From NCBI RefSeq assembly GCF_002007645.1, contig NZ_CP019791.1:62001-126000 (forward strand): a stretch of DNA of 64,000 nucleotides, written 5' to 3'. Under the pieces are notes generated by a model. The model had not been told where the DNA came from. It searched no databases and saw only the letters and a list, made by a program, of their open reading frames with translations. Below, in pieces: positions 1 to 8,155 of this stretch; positions within the stretch are counted from its first letter, which is position 1; the number at the start of each line of letters is the position of its first letter. This stretch comes from Anaerohalosphaera lusitana (GTDB taxonomy: Bacteria; Planctomycetota; Phycisphaerae; Sedimentisphaerales; Anaerohalosphaeraceae). A program made the position numbers and the translations under genes.

Positions 1-80
1 ATAGCGTCCCATCTCTGAGACGGCGTGAGGCCTTTGGCAGCCAGAACGGGCAGAAAAGTTGTTATGCTGTCAATGTACAT
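1..80 (-). CDS. possible start of a gene downstream of flgE (partial, leaves the window)
   Basis: An ATG at position 80 on the minus strand opens a frame that stays open to the window edge. It gives about 26 residues beginning MYIDSITTFLPVLAAKG. It lies only 15 bases after the flgE stop, so it would be the next gene of the flgD-flgE unit. There is no clear Shine-Dalgarno sequence before the ATG, and too little is visible to assign a family. It may equally be untranslated trailer. Confidence 0.2.
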   Translation of the reverse strand, partial: MYIDSITTFLPVLAAKGLTPSQRWDA

Positions 81-95
81 TTATTCGTTATTCGC

Positions 96-1781
96 TTACC
101 TTATTATATTGGTGAGTTCGCGAAGCACATCGTTGGCGACCTTGATGGTTCTCGCGTTGGCCTGATAGCCATTCTGTGCCTCGATCAGATTGACGAATTC
201 CTTTGCGATCTCGACGTTAGACTTTTCGAGCTTCTGGCTCTTTATCGAACCGCCACCGCCGCCGCCCGATCTGGTTACGACAGGATCACCCGAGTTGCCG
301 GAACCGGTGTAGTAACCGTTACCGACGCTTTCCAGGCCGGACGGATTCCTGAAGACAGCCATTTGAACCGTCGCGATGGTCTTCTTGATACCGTTGGAGA
401 ACACACCTACGATATTGCCGCCCTCAGCGGCTACGGTAGCCAGCTCACCGGCTTCGTAGCCGTTGGCATTGCTGGCTGTAGCGGTCGAATCCACATTCGC
501 ACCAAGGTTGAACTGTGTCAAACCGTCAAACCCGCCAACGGTTCCCATGTTTGCCTCTACAGTCTGAGTGGTTGCAGGATCGAATCCGAAACGGAAGCTG
601 AAAGCGTTACTGGAATCATTTATCCCTTCAAAGCTTCCGTCGGTGCCGTCAAACTTTATACCTTCGATTCGTCTGTCGGACATGTCCAGGACATTTCCGC
701 CGAGCTTGCCCAGAACCAGATCCCACTGGTTATCGGTATCAGTTCTGACAAAGGAAGCAGTTACAGCATGCGTACCACCATTGGAGTCTATGATCTCAAG
801 ATTCACATTATGGACGTCATTACCGCCTGCTTGAGCCATCTCGAAATAACCCGGCAGTTCCAGGCCGGCAGGATCACCTGCGTCGGCCCCGACATAATTG
901 AGTGTCATATCAGTAAGGCTGTAGCCGGCGGTATCATCTTTCAATGATATCTGTCCTCCGGAGAAAGAAGCGGTAGACCCATCTGCGGCGCCAGAGCCAA
1001 ACGCAGTGCTGATCTCAGAGACCAAGTCATTAAGAGTCGCGCCGGCGGGAACGGTCCAGTCGACGGATACGGCTGTGCCGTCCTTTTTAGTTCCTCTAAT
1101 CTCGATGACGTCGCCGGCGTTGTAGGTTCCGCTGAACTGCTGCAGTGATGCTATAGTATCGGTTCCTACAGCGTCTTTGCCTGCCGAATTGATGAATGAC
1201 GACTCTTCGCCCATTATCAAATGTGCAGCCTTTGGATCGCCGCCGACCGCGCGGAGATTACTCGAGAGGTCGAATGAGGTGGTTGCGCTTGCGGGCATTG
1301 CCGCGTCGCTGGGGATCTTGATGCTGCTGACGCCCGGGGCCTGGAAGCCTTCGGATTCGCCGGCCGTTCCGTACCGCTGGAGCCTGTAACCGGTGGCGGG
1401 GTCAACCAGATATGAGTCCGCGTCGATAGCGAACGATCCCATACGGGTGAAGACGTTACCCGATCCGGTGTTGAGCACAAAGTAGCCCTCGCCCTCGATC
1501 GCCATGTCCAGAGCCTGGCCGGTTTCGAGGAAGTCGCCCTGGTTCATATTTTTCACGATGCTGGCAATTCCTACGCCGGTACCCATCTGGATGGGGTTTG
1601 TGCCGCCGGCCCCGTTGGTGGGGGCAGAAGCTTTACGGACGGTCTGGCTGAGCAGTTCGGCAAAGCGAACCTGTCCGCTCTTAAATGCAGTCGTATTTAC
1701 GTTCGCCAGATTATTACCTGTCACCTCGAGCATTTTCTGGTGGGAAGTCAATCCCGTAACACCAGTCGATAATGCACCCAT
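96..1781 (-). CDS. flgE: flagellar hook protein FlgE
   Basis: Hook subunit that polymerises outside the cell to join the rod and the filament. The N-terminus carries the flagellar rod/hook signature (GNNLANVNTTAFKSG, about residues 22-36) followed by the hook core segment with LDMAIEGEGYFVL. The C-terminus carries the matching helix (FVNLIEAQNGYQANA) shared by axial proteins. At 561 residues it is long for a hook protein. The extra length is in the middle, where the variable surface-exposed domains sit. An AAGGAG sequence precedes the ATG. It lies 56 bases after flgD, whose product is the hook cap, so the two are almost certainly cotranscribed from the sigma54 promoter near 2345. FlgF or FlgG is less likely because both are much shorter. 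Confidence 0.93.
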   Translation of the reverse strand: MGALSTGVTGLTSHQKMLEVTGNNLANVNTTAFKSGQVRFAELLSQTVRKASAPTNGAGGTNPIQMGTGVGIASIVKNMNQGDFLETGQALDMAIEGEGYFVLNTGSGNVFTRMGSFAIDADSYLVDPATGYRLQRYGTAGESEGFQAPGVSSIKIPSDAAMPASATTSFDLSSNLRAVGGDPKAAHLIMGEESSFINSAGKDAVGTDTIASLQQFSGTYNAGDVIEIRGTKKDGTAVSVDWTVPAGATLNDLVSEISTAFGSGAADGSTASFSGGQISLKDDTAGYSLTDMTLNYVGADAGDPAGLELPGYFEMAQAGGNDVHNVNLEIIDSNGGTHAVTASFVRTDTDNQWDLVLGKLGGNVLDMSDRRIEGIKFDGTDGSFEGINDSSNAFSFRFGFDPATTQTVEANMGTVGGFDGLTQFNLGANVDSTATASNANGYEAGELATVAAEGGNIVGVFSNGIKKTIATVQMAVFRNPSGLESVGNGYYTGSGNSGDPVVTRSGGGGGGSIKSQKLEKSNVEIAKEFVNLIEAQNGYQANARTIKVANDVLRELTNIIR

Positions 1782-1837
1782 TTGTCAATCTCCTTCAATA
1801 GAACTTTGAAAATAGCGACCTTATTGCTAAGCGGCCG

Positions 1838-2281
1838 CTACTTGAGAACGTCAGTTACGTTGAATCCGATAGTATCAACTTCCTTCATATTTATAGTGTG
1901 AGTCTTGACTTTAGACCCGCTTTGGTCGTACTGGCCGACGTTGAGCATGACATTTTCGCCTTCGACGTCGACCTTTTCTACGATGCCGAGGACCTTGACG
2001 CCGGGGACGTTGTTCGGTCCCATCCGGGAGTAGTCCATGAAGGACACTTCCTTGCCCACCAGGTTCCCTGCGTAGTTAAGCTTAGTGCTTTCAAGCACTT
2101 GCGCAAAACTGGTATTCATTTGTTCGAGCTGGCCGAGCTGTGAGAGCTGAGTAAGCTGGGCCGTCATCTGCTCGTTGTCCATAGGATCGAGCGGATTCTG
2201 GTGCTGCAGTTGAGTAGTCAGCAGCCGCATGTAGTCCATCTGGAGCTGCTGTGCGGACTGCATTGAATTAATCGAGCTCAT
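1838..2281 (-). CDS. flgD: flagellar hook capping protein FlgD
   Basis: Scaffold protein that caps the growing hook and guides FlgE assembly. The N-terminal block YMRLLTTQLQHQNPLDPM followed by a glutamine-rich TAQLTQLSQLGQLEQM stretch is the characteristic FlgD export and capping region. The rest is the small beta domain. The start is placed at the ATG at 2281 (MSSINSMQS, 147 residues), because the upstream TTG at 2296 overlaps the AGGAAC sequence that serves as its ribosome site. It is the first gene of a leftward unit with flgE, about 45 bases downstream of the expected transcription start of a sigma54 promoter. Confidence 0.9.
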   Translation of the reverse strand: MSSINSMQSAQQLQMDYMRLLTTQLQHQNPLDPMDNEQMTAQLTQLSQLGQLEQMNTSFAQVLESTKLNYAGNLVGKEVSFMDYSRMGPNNVPGVKVLGIVEKVDVEGENVMLNVGQYDQSGSKVKTHTINMKEVDTIGFNVTDVLK

Positions 2282-2336
2282 ATCTTGTTCCTGCAATTAG
2301 TATCATCATAAACACAATCATCCGGGCTAAAACTAT

Positions 2337-2352
2337 TGCAATTACTGTGCCA
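2337..2352 (-). promoter_or_regulatory. sigma54 (-24/-12) promoter of flgD-flgE
   Basis: On the minus strand the sequence reads TGGCAC-AGTAA-TTGCA. It matches the sigma54 consensus TGGCAC-N5-TTGC at every conserved base, with the correct GG-to-GC spacing. The GC of the -12 element is at 2338-2339, so transcription should start near 2326, about 45 bases before the flgD ATG. Two sigma54 activator genes are encoded nearby, which fits. Confidence 0.85.
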
Positions 2353-2831
2353 CTGAACCGAGGCCGGAACATACTAAGCCGTAAGCCATTTATTTATAAG
2401 CACTTAAATCAGAAGCTAAAGCTCTGATCTGTGATTACTTTCCATGCGCCCTGGCTTTCGGGTGCTCAATTATTCAGCATGGCCCGGAAGAAACTTCCGC
2501 ATGGTGAAGCAAGCTGCAGCCGCTGTACCGGTGTCACGACCCCCACCGCAGCGGCCCGGCTTGACGATGGTCGAAAGCGAGCGGAATATATGGACAGTTT
2601 TTTTTGAAAAAATCTCAAGTGCAATACCCTTTTACTGCCGAAGGTAAAGCATCTTATGGGACTTTTGGGCATGATGGAAACGGAGGCGAAGCGGATTTGC
2701 GAACGAGTTGAAAAGCTCGGATTTTTGGACCGCTGAGGGTCCTCACAACGTCCGATAAGCCGTAACGTCCGGGAATTTGCAAGATTTTACTCCAAAATCG
2801 GCAATATTATTGGTCGGTCCCATAAAAATAT
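2353..2831. other. intergenic region between divergent flgD and the first activator gene
   Basis: No convincing gene is seen. A 26-codon frame ending near 2738 (C-terminus EKLGFLDR) lacks a well-placed ribosome site. The stretch is large enough to hold upstream activator sites for the flgD-flgE sigma54 promoter, but no inverted repeat stands out. Confidence 0.4.
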
Positions 2832-2860
2832 TAAAGCTCGGTCGACTTTACGGCCGATTG
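2832..2860 (+). promoter_or_regulatory. weak sigma28-like element before the first activator gene
   Basis: TAAAGCTC (2832-2839) and GCCGATTG (2853-2860) resemble the -35 and -10 boxes of sigma28 promoters. The gap is 13 bases, two more than the usual 11. A similar pair with the same gap lies before flagellin. Either could be chance. Confidence 0.22.
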
Positions 2861-2925
2861 ATTAGGCATATACTTTTGATCTCGCATAATAAGGTTTTTA
2901 ATTCGTACTCTACAGGCAGGTGAAA

Positions 2926-4302
2926 ATGGGGCTAAACAGGATACTCGTACTGGGCAGGGACAGCCGGATACAGCAGCTTGCGGCAACGATGGCAGATGCA
3001 GTTTTCGCAGCGGACAGCATCGGTGAAGCGTGGGACATCACGGACCGGTCGGAGCCGGAAGCGATGATAGTTGACCCCAGTATCAGCGATGCCGACACCT
3101 GCAGAGCCCTCAAATATGTTGAAACCAACGACCTTATGCCTGTGATCATTGTTCGTGATGATGCTGAAGAAGAGACTGTGAACGATTTTCTTAGCCTTGG
3201 CGCTTTCGCGTGTATCGATGCGGTAAAGGGCCTGGACAAGCTGGGGTTGGTAGTCGACCGTATCGCGGATGGCGAAAATGGAGGTCAAAGCGAGTATTTT
3301 GACAGTCAGTGCCCGCCATGTGTTCAGATGGTAGGCAAGAGCGAAGCGACTGTGAAGGCGCTAAAGATGATACGTCTGGTCGCATCGAGCGGCTGTGATC
3401 CGATCCTGGTCGTCGGCGAGACGGGCACGGGTAAGGAAGTCGCGGCCCAGGCGATACACAATCTGAGGCACGGAAGCGATGAGACTTTTGTAGCGGTAAA
3501 CTGTGCGGCCCTGACGGCGAATCTGCTGGAAAGTGAGCTTTTCGGGCACGTCAAGGGCTCGTTCACATCGGCAGAGTCGGAAAAGACGGGCCTGTTCGAG
3601 GCAGCAGATGAGGGCACGATATTCCTGGATGAGATCAGCGAGATGCCGCTGGAACTGCAGGCGAAACTGCTGCGTGTTATACAGGAGAAGAGATTTCGTA
3701 AAGTCGGCGGCACAAAGGAGATACAGTGCAAGGCGACGATCATCGCGAGCAGTAACCGCAACCTCAATGACGAGGTGGAAAACGGCAAGTTCAGGAGAGA
3801 TCTGTTCTACCGACTCAACGTATTTCCGGTCGCACTGGCGCCGCTGAGGCATCACGATCGTAAGGACGACATCGAACTGCTGGCGAAGTTTTTCATCGAG
3901 AACTCGACGGTGGCTCCGGATAAGGCTGCGAAGATAAAGGGGCTGACAAAACTGGCAATCGAATCGCTCAAGAATCACAGTTGGGACGGCAATGTCAGGG
4001 AGCTCAAGAACGTGATAGACCGGGCGATGCTGCTTGAAACGACCGACAAGATCGGGTGCAGCAGTTTGATATTCGACCCGACGGATTTCTCGTCGGCCAA
4101 ATCCGCTTCACCTGTGGAGAACATACAGGATTTCTCGCTTGCCAATGCTGAAAAGGAGCTTATCGACCGGGCGCTCAAAGAGGCCAAGGGGCAGAAGACT
4201 CGGGCAGCGGCTATGCTGGGGATCACGAGGGCGACGCTTTACGCCAAGGTCAAGCATTACAACATCGATGCGGACGCGGGCAAAGTAGCTGCAACTGCGT
4301 GA
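2926..4302 (+). CDS. sigma54-dependent activator with degenerate receiver domain (flagellar, NtrC/FlrC-like)
   Basis: AAA+ enhancer-binding protein that would hydrolyse ATP to open sigma54 promoters. With the ATG at 2926 (AGG-rich site just upstream; a GTG at 2920 is less likely) it has 458 residues. Residues 4-115 resemble a CheY-like receiver. An Asp (D50) sits at the phosphoacceptor position, but the acidic pair and the conserved Lys-Pro are missing. The AAA+ domain has Walker A GETGTGKE (164-171), a sigma54-contact loop GSFTSA (211-216, where GAFTGA is usual) and Walker B IFLDE (ending about 236). A Fis-type HTH closes the protein (TRAAAMLGITRATLYAKV). There is no neighbouring histidine kinase. 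Its position between two sigma54-driven flagellar units suggests it is their activator. Confidence 0.9.
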   Translation: MGLNRILVLGRDSRIQQLAATMADAVFAADSIGEAWDITDRSEPEAMIVDPSISDADTCRALKYVETNDLMPVIIVRDDAEEETVNDFLSLGAFACIDAVKGLDKLGLVVDRIADGENGGQSEYFDSQCPPCVQMVGKSEATVKALKMIRLVASSGCDPILVVGETGTGKEVAAQAIHNLRHGSDETFVAVNCAALTANLLESELFGHVKGSFTSAESEKTGLFEAADEGTIFLDEISEMPLELQAKLLRVIQEKRFRKVGGTKEIQCKATIIASSNRNLNDEVENGKFRRDLFYRLNVFPVALAPLRHHDRKDDIELLAKFFIENSTVAPDKAAKIKGLTKLAIESLKNHSWDGNVRELKNVIDRAMLLETTDKIGCSSLIFDPTDFSSAKSASPVENIQDFSLANAEKELIDRALKEAKGQKTRAAAMLGITRATLYAKVKHYNIDADAGKVAATA

Positions 4303-4497
4303 GTCGGCAAAGCGGCCCGATGATGCCGCGTGTGGCCGGGTCGTCATTCCTTTTGAAACTCGCGAATCATATGCGCCTTGCGGTCAGACTGCGTGATCTG
4401 GAAGGCGATTGCGGTCCGTCAACCGGGGCCGTGTCTGAGTGTTGAACAGCGAGGGCAAGACGTATCAAATTCTTACACACTCCGGAAATTCACCCAG

Positions 4498-4525
4498 AAA
4501 AAAGTCCGGTCAAAACGGTTTTTTT
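4498..4525 (+). terminator. possible weak terminator after the activator gene
   Basis: An A6 run and CCG pair with CGG and T7 across a short loop, giving a hairpin that ends in seven Ts. The GC core is only three pairs. It would separate the activator gene from the sigma54 promoter that follows. Confidence 0.3.
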
Positions 4526-4573
4526 GAGCCCTTCAGCAGCGATTCTTTCCATGATGAGCTAGTGCGGGCTGGC

Positions 4574-4588
4574 TGGCATGATTATTGC
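4574..4588 (+). promoter_or_regulatory. sigma54 (-24/-12) promoter of the long flagellar operon
   Basis: TGGCAT-GATTA-TTGC followed by A matches TGGCAC-N5-TTGC with one mismatch and exact spacing. Transcription should start near 4600. A TTG-initiated frame at 4585 would begin inside the -12 box, so the first gene must start downstream. This supports the ATG at 4660. Confidence 0.87.
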
Positions 4589-4659
4589 ACAGATATCGGC
4601 AACGAATGAGAACGCGCCCGCGAGGGCCGAAATGCTTTTTTCGAGGACCGAGCCAGGAC

Positions 4660-7155
4660 ATGGCGAAAGACGATCAGGACATTTTTGCAAACGGGAACGC
4701 ACCTGCGGAAGACGGGGCCGGGAACAGAGCCGAGCCGGATTCAGCGGGTTTTGACGATCTGTTCGGCGGGGGTGAGCAGACCCGCGAGCTGCTGGAAACT
4801 GCGTCAGGTGCGCCTGTGGAACACAAAGACTATGTAGCGGACCTGGAAAAAGAGCTCAAATCCTACGAGAACGGCAGCGGTAAGATGGCAAAGCTGCGGA
4901 TCCCGCTGATGTATGCGGCGCTTGGCGCGATGGCGATCATGCTGGTACTGATCCTGTGGAACCCGGTACCCAAGACGAGCTCTGCCCAGTCCGGAAACAA
5001 CCCGGCGCCTAAACGTGTCACAAGGGAGGCGTTGCCTGATATTGCCGAGAACGAAACCGAACTTGCCGCAAGTGCAGAGCAGGCAGTTGAGGAAGATGCC
5101 GAGACCGATCAGCCGGCCGAGATCGAAATGCCGGTATCCTGGCAGCTTGCCCATGAAAGTTTTGTGGGCGGTGACTATGACCAGGCGTTGAAGATATACG
5201 AAAAGCTGCGTGAGCGGCTGAAACCTGGTGATACGGATAACTTGTTCAGGGATCTTATCGATCTGCAGGTCGCTTTGTGCCATTACTACATGGATGACGC
5301 CGACAAGGTGAGCAAGCTTTTCACCAATGCACTGCAGAGCAGGTCACCGGCCATTCGAGCCATGAGCAACTACTATCTGGCTTTCATAGATTTCAAAAAC
5401 GAAAACTTTTTGAGTGCCCGCGAGCATGCATACCGCTCGCTGGCCCTGTTCCACACTCTTAAGGACCACTTCCCTGCAGTGATCGAGCGTGATTGCTATA
5501 TGCTTATCGGCAATGCACTTACGCGTGAAACGATCTCGCTGAGCAACTCAAATACTGAACTGCCTGGTCAGAGCTGGGCAGAATACATGACGCCGTACCA
5601 CCTGCCTGCGATGGATAAGAAGGGGATCGAGGAACTGCTGCAAAAGGGTATCGAATCAATGGCCGATGCAGCCATGGGGCCGGCGATCAGGGAAAGACGT
5701 GAATCGCTTGGCGGGGGGACGTTTTCCGCGATCGCACTGGATTGTCCCGTGGACGAGTTTATCGCCAGGTATGCGAACTACCAGGGCTATGGGGTGAGCT
5801 GGCACAAAACGGCGGAGCAATTCACGAACCGGCCCATCAATCTTTACCTTCCCAAGACGATCGAGCAGAAGATACCTGAATACGCTGCCGGAAGTGCCGG
5901 GCTGATAGTGAGAAGCGATACTAATAATCTGACGGTCTATAATCCGCGTACGTATGTGTCGCTGGCTTTCCACAAACGAATGATGGTCAACGAGAGCATG
6001 GCTGTGTGGAGGCATTTCCTGCATCGTTATCCGCAGGATCCGCGGGTGGCGAATGCTCATTTCGGGCTGGCAGCGGTATATTCTGCAGGCGGACAGGAAA
6101 ACGTAGCCATCGGTGAGTACAAACTGGTCGCAAGCAGGTACTCCGACAGTGAACTGGCTCCGTACGCTCTTCTATATTCGAGCAGGATCAAAACTGATAT
6201 GAAGGATTACGCGGGCGCACGCGAGGATCTGTCCAACATCGTGCTGCAGTATCCCAAGGCTCGCATATCCGACCAGGCCTACCTGTATCTGGCCCAGGCG
6301 ACGATGAAATCGGGCATATACGGCGAGGCAGCGGACCTTTTCGCTAAGGTTTACAATCTCAATATTACTCGACGTGCCAAAGCGAGAGCGGCCTATGGAG
6401 CGGCGATATGCAACTATGAGACGGGCCAGTTCGGTTCGGCTGAAGCATGGTTCGAAAGATGCGAGAAATTTTACAACGACGATCCCGAGATCGACAAAGG
6501 CGAACTTTATTACACGCTCGCAAAGACGAAATTCGCGTTGGGTAAATACGAGGACGCTACGACAGCGTTCAGACTTGCACTTACGGGCAATCTCGATCGC
6601 AAGCAGTACGCGAACGTGATCCTTTCCTGGGCCCAGACCATGATGAGTCACGGCGACTACGCGGAAGCTCTCAATATACTGGCTGCGCCCAATGAGGAAG
6701 ATCTGACGCTGGAACAGTCCTGCGAAATACTCAAGGCACAGGCACGTATTTACAGGGAGATCGATCTGCCGAGAAGGTCGGCCATGCTGCTTAACCAGAA
6801 GATCGAATTCCTTGCGAACGCAGAGCTGCGGGGCGAACTGCTGGTTGAACTTGCACGCAGTTATGTCGCTGCAGGCGATACCGACCGGGCCGAGCAGGAA
6901 TATCTTGCGGCTTTGGATGATCTGTCCGAGGGCAAGTATAAACTCGAAACCACTCTTGAGCTGGCGGATCTCTGCATAGACACGGGGCGGGATGAACAGG
7001 CGGTCGATATATGTTCCAAACTGCTGGCAACTCCGCTGGATCAGCGTAACAGAAAAACGGCTCTGAGCATTCTTGGAACCGCATACAAGAACCAGAAACA
7101 ATATGACAAGGCCGCGATGGCATTTGCTGGTGTTTACAATCCCGCGAACAACTGA
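4660..7155 (+). CDS. membrane-anchored TPR repeat protein, first gene of the flagellar operon
   Basis: 831 residues from the ATG at 4660 (MAKDDQDIF). The ATG at 4606 would leave almost no leader after the predicted sigma54 transcription start. The layout is an acidic cytoplasmic N-terminus of about 70 residues, a single membrane helix (MYAALGAMAIMLVLILW), an Ala/Pro/Glu-rich linker, then many tetratricopeptide-like helical pairs to the C-terminus (for example HFGLAAVYSAGGQENVAIGEY). The repeats should therefore face the periplasm. It is not a standard flagellar component. Operon position and the sigma54 promoter suggest a lineage-specific role in flagellar assembly, anchoring or control, perhaps as a protein-binding scaffold. 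The function is not established. Confidence 0.85.
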   Translation: MAKDDQDIFANGNAPAEDGAGNRAEPDSAGFDDLFGGGEQTRELLETASGAPVEHKDYVADLEKELKSYENGSGKMAKLRIPLMYAALGAMAIMLVLILWNPVPKTSSAQSGNNPAPKRVTREALPDIAENETELAASAEQAVEEDAETDQPAEIEMPVSWQLAHESFVGGDYDQALKIYEKLRERLKPGDTDNLFRDLIDLQVALCHYYMDDADKVSKLFTNALQSRSPAIRAMSNYYLAFIDFKNENFLSAREHAYRSLALFHTLKDHFPAVIERDCYMLIGNALTRETISLSNSNTELPGQSWAEYMTPYHLPAMDKKGIEELLQKGIESMADAAMGPAIRERRESLGGGTFSAIALDCPVDEFIARYANYQGYGVSWHKTAEQFTNRPINLYLPKTIEQKIPEYAAGSAGLIVRSDTNNLTVYNPRTYVSLAFHKRMMVNESMAVWRHFLHRYPQDPRVANAHFGLAAVYSAGGQENVAIGEYKLVASRYSDSELAPYALLYSSRIKTDMKDYAGAREDLSNIVLQYPKARISDQAYLYLAQATMKSGIYGEAADLFAKVYNLNITRRAKARAAYGAAICNYETGQFGSAEAWFERCEKFYNDDPEIDKGELYYTLAKTKFALGKYEDATTAFRLALTGNLDRKQYANVILSWAQTMMSHGDYAEALNILAAPNEEDLTLEQSCEILKAQARIYREIDLPRRSAMLLNQKIEFLANAELRGELLVELARSYVAAGDTDRAEQEYLAALDDLSEGKYKLETTLELADLCIDTGRDEQAVDICSKLLATPLDQRNRKTALSILGTAYKNQKQYDKAAMAFAGVYNPANN

Positions 7156-7156
7156 T

Positions 7157-8155
7157 ATGAAAAGAATTCTATATATTTCAATACTGACGCTGCTGTTTGC
7201 CAACGGTCTTTGCAAGGCTGAGGACCCGAACAGTATCGAGACGCTCAACAGATACCTGAGTGAAATTCTCAAGGTCGCAGATGGCGATGATGTGCAGGAT
7301 GCGGACGAGGCTGAGAAGTCGGCAGACAACGCCAAGGCCGACACAACTGAAAAACCACAAAAAGCTGAAACTCCTGTAATAGACAATAAAACAGTCTCTG
7401 ATCCCAATGTACCTGCTGAGAATAACGAGACAGAAGAACAGCAGAAGACCACGGAGTCGAAGACGGCAAACAGCGACCCTAATCTCGTGCCGGCTGTGAC
7501 TGAAAAAGACACAAAGCAGAGCACAAGTGAGCTCATCAAACAGGTACGCAAGGAAACATATACACCCATAGAAATGAAATCGCCCGTCAAATTTAAGAGC
7601 GACAGCGGTGAAATGGATGAACTGCTCGCAGAGCTCCGCTCGCTGCGTTTTGTCAAGGTTCGCGAAACTTCATCAACCAACAGTTCTCTGCCCGCAAGCG
7701 AGCCAGAAATAAGTGAAGAGAACAGCGAAAAACCTCAAACACAAAGCGAAATTCCTCAAGAAAATGCTGATGATGAGGCGACCGTAAAAGAGACTTCGCT
7801 CAAGGAACTTATCAAGAACAATCCAACTCGGGTTGTAGATCATTTTGCATTGGCGGAAGCACTTTTCTCGGCGGGTGAAAAAGAGCTCGCAGCGAAGTAT
7901 TATCGGCAGGCATTGGACAAATACGGAAAGAATTACAGTAAGACGGACCCTGAGAGGGCCTGGATACTTTTTCAACTGGGCAACTGCCTGTATGAAACAA
8001 AGCCGGAAGAGGCTGAGATCATTTACGAACAGCTTATGCGGGAACAGCCCAACAGCGAATGGACCAAATGTGCGACGGTCAAACGGCAGGTACTTCGCTG
8101 GCTGATGAATGAAAAGCCGATGGAACTTATTGAGAGCAACCCAACGAAAAACTGA
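7157..8155 (+). CDS. secreted TPR-like protein in the flagellar operon
   Basis: 332 residues from the ATG at 7157, one base after the preceding stop. An N-terminal signal peptide (MKRILYISILTLLFANG) with probable cleavage near CKA-ED is followed by about 200 low-complexity residues rich in Glu, Asp, Lys and Thr. The last 110 residues hold TPR-like helices (FALAEALFSAGEKELAAKYY and LFQLGNCLYETKPEEAEIIY). The stop overlaps the next start by one base, indicating translational coupling to the sigma54 activator. It probably acts in the periplasm with the membrane-anchored TPR protein upstream. No specific family was recognised. Confidence 0.85.
   Translation: MKRILYISILTLLFANGLCKAEDPNSIETLNRYLSEILKVADGDDVQDADEAEKSADNAKADTTEKPQKAETPVIDNKTVSDPNVPAENNETEEQQKTTESKTANSDPNLVPAVTEKDTKQSTSELIKQVRKETYTPIEMKSPVKFKSDSGEMDELLAELRSLRFVKVRETSSTNSSLPASEPEISEENSEKPQTQSEIPQENADDEATVKETSLKELIKNNPTRVVDHFALAEALFSAGEKELAAKYYRQALDKYGKNYSKTDPERAWILFQLGNCLYETKPEEAEIIYEQLMREQPNSEWTKCATVKRQVLRWLMNEKPMELIESNPTKN

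Noticed and set aside
2655-2738. Short plus-strand frame MGLLGMMETEAKRICERVEK and onward
   Set aside because: Only 26 codons, poorly spaced ribosome site and no neighbour with a related sequence.
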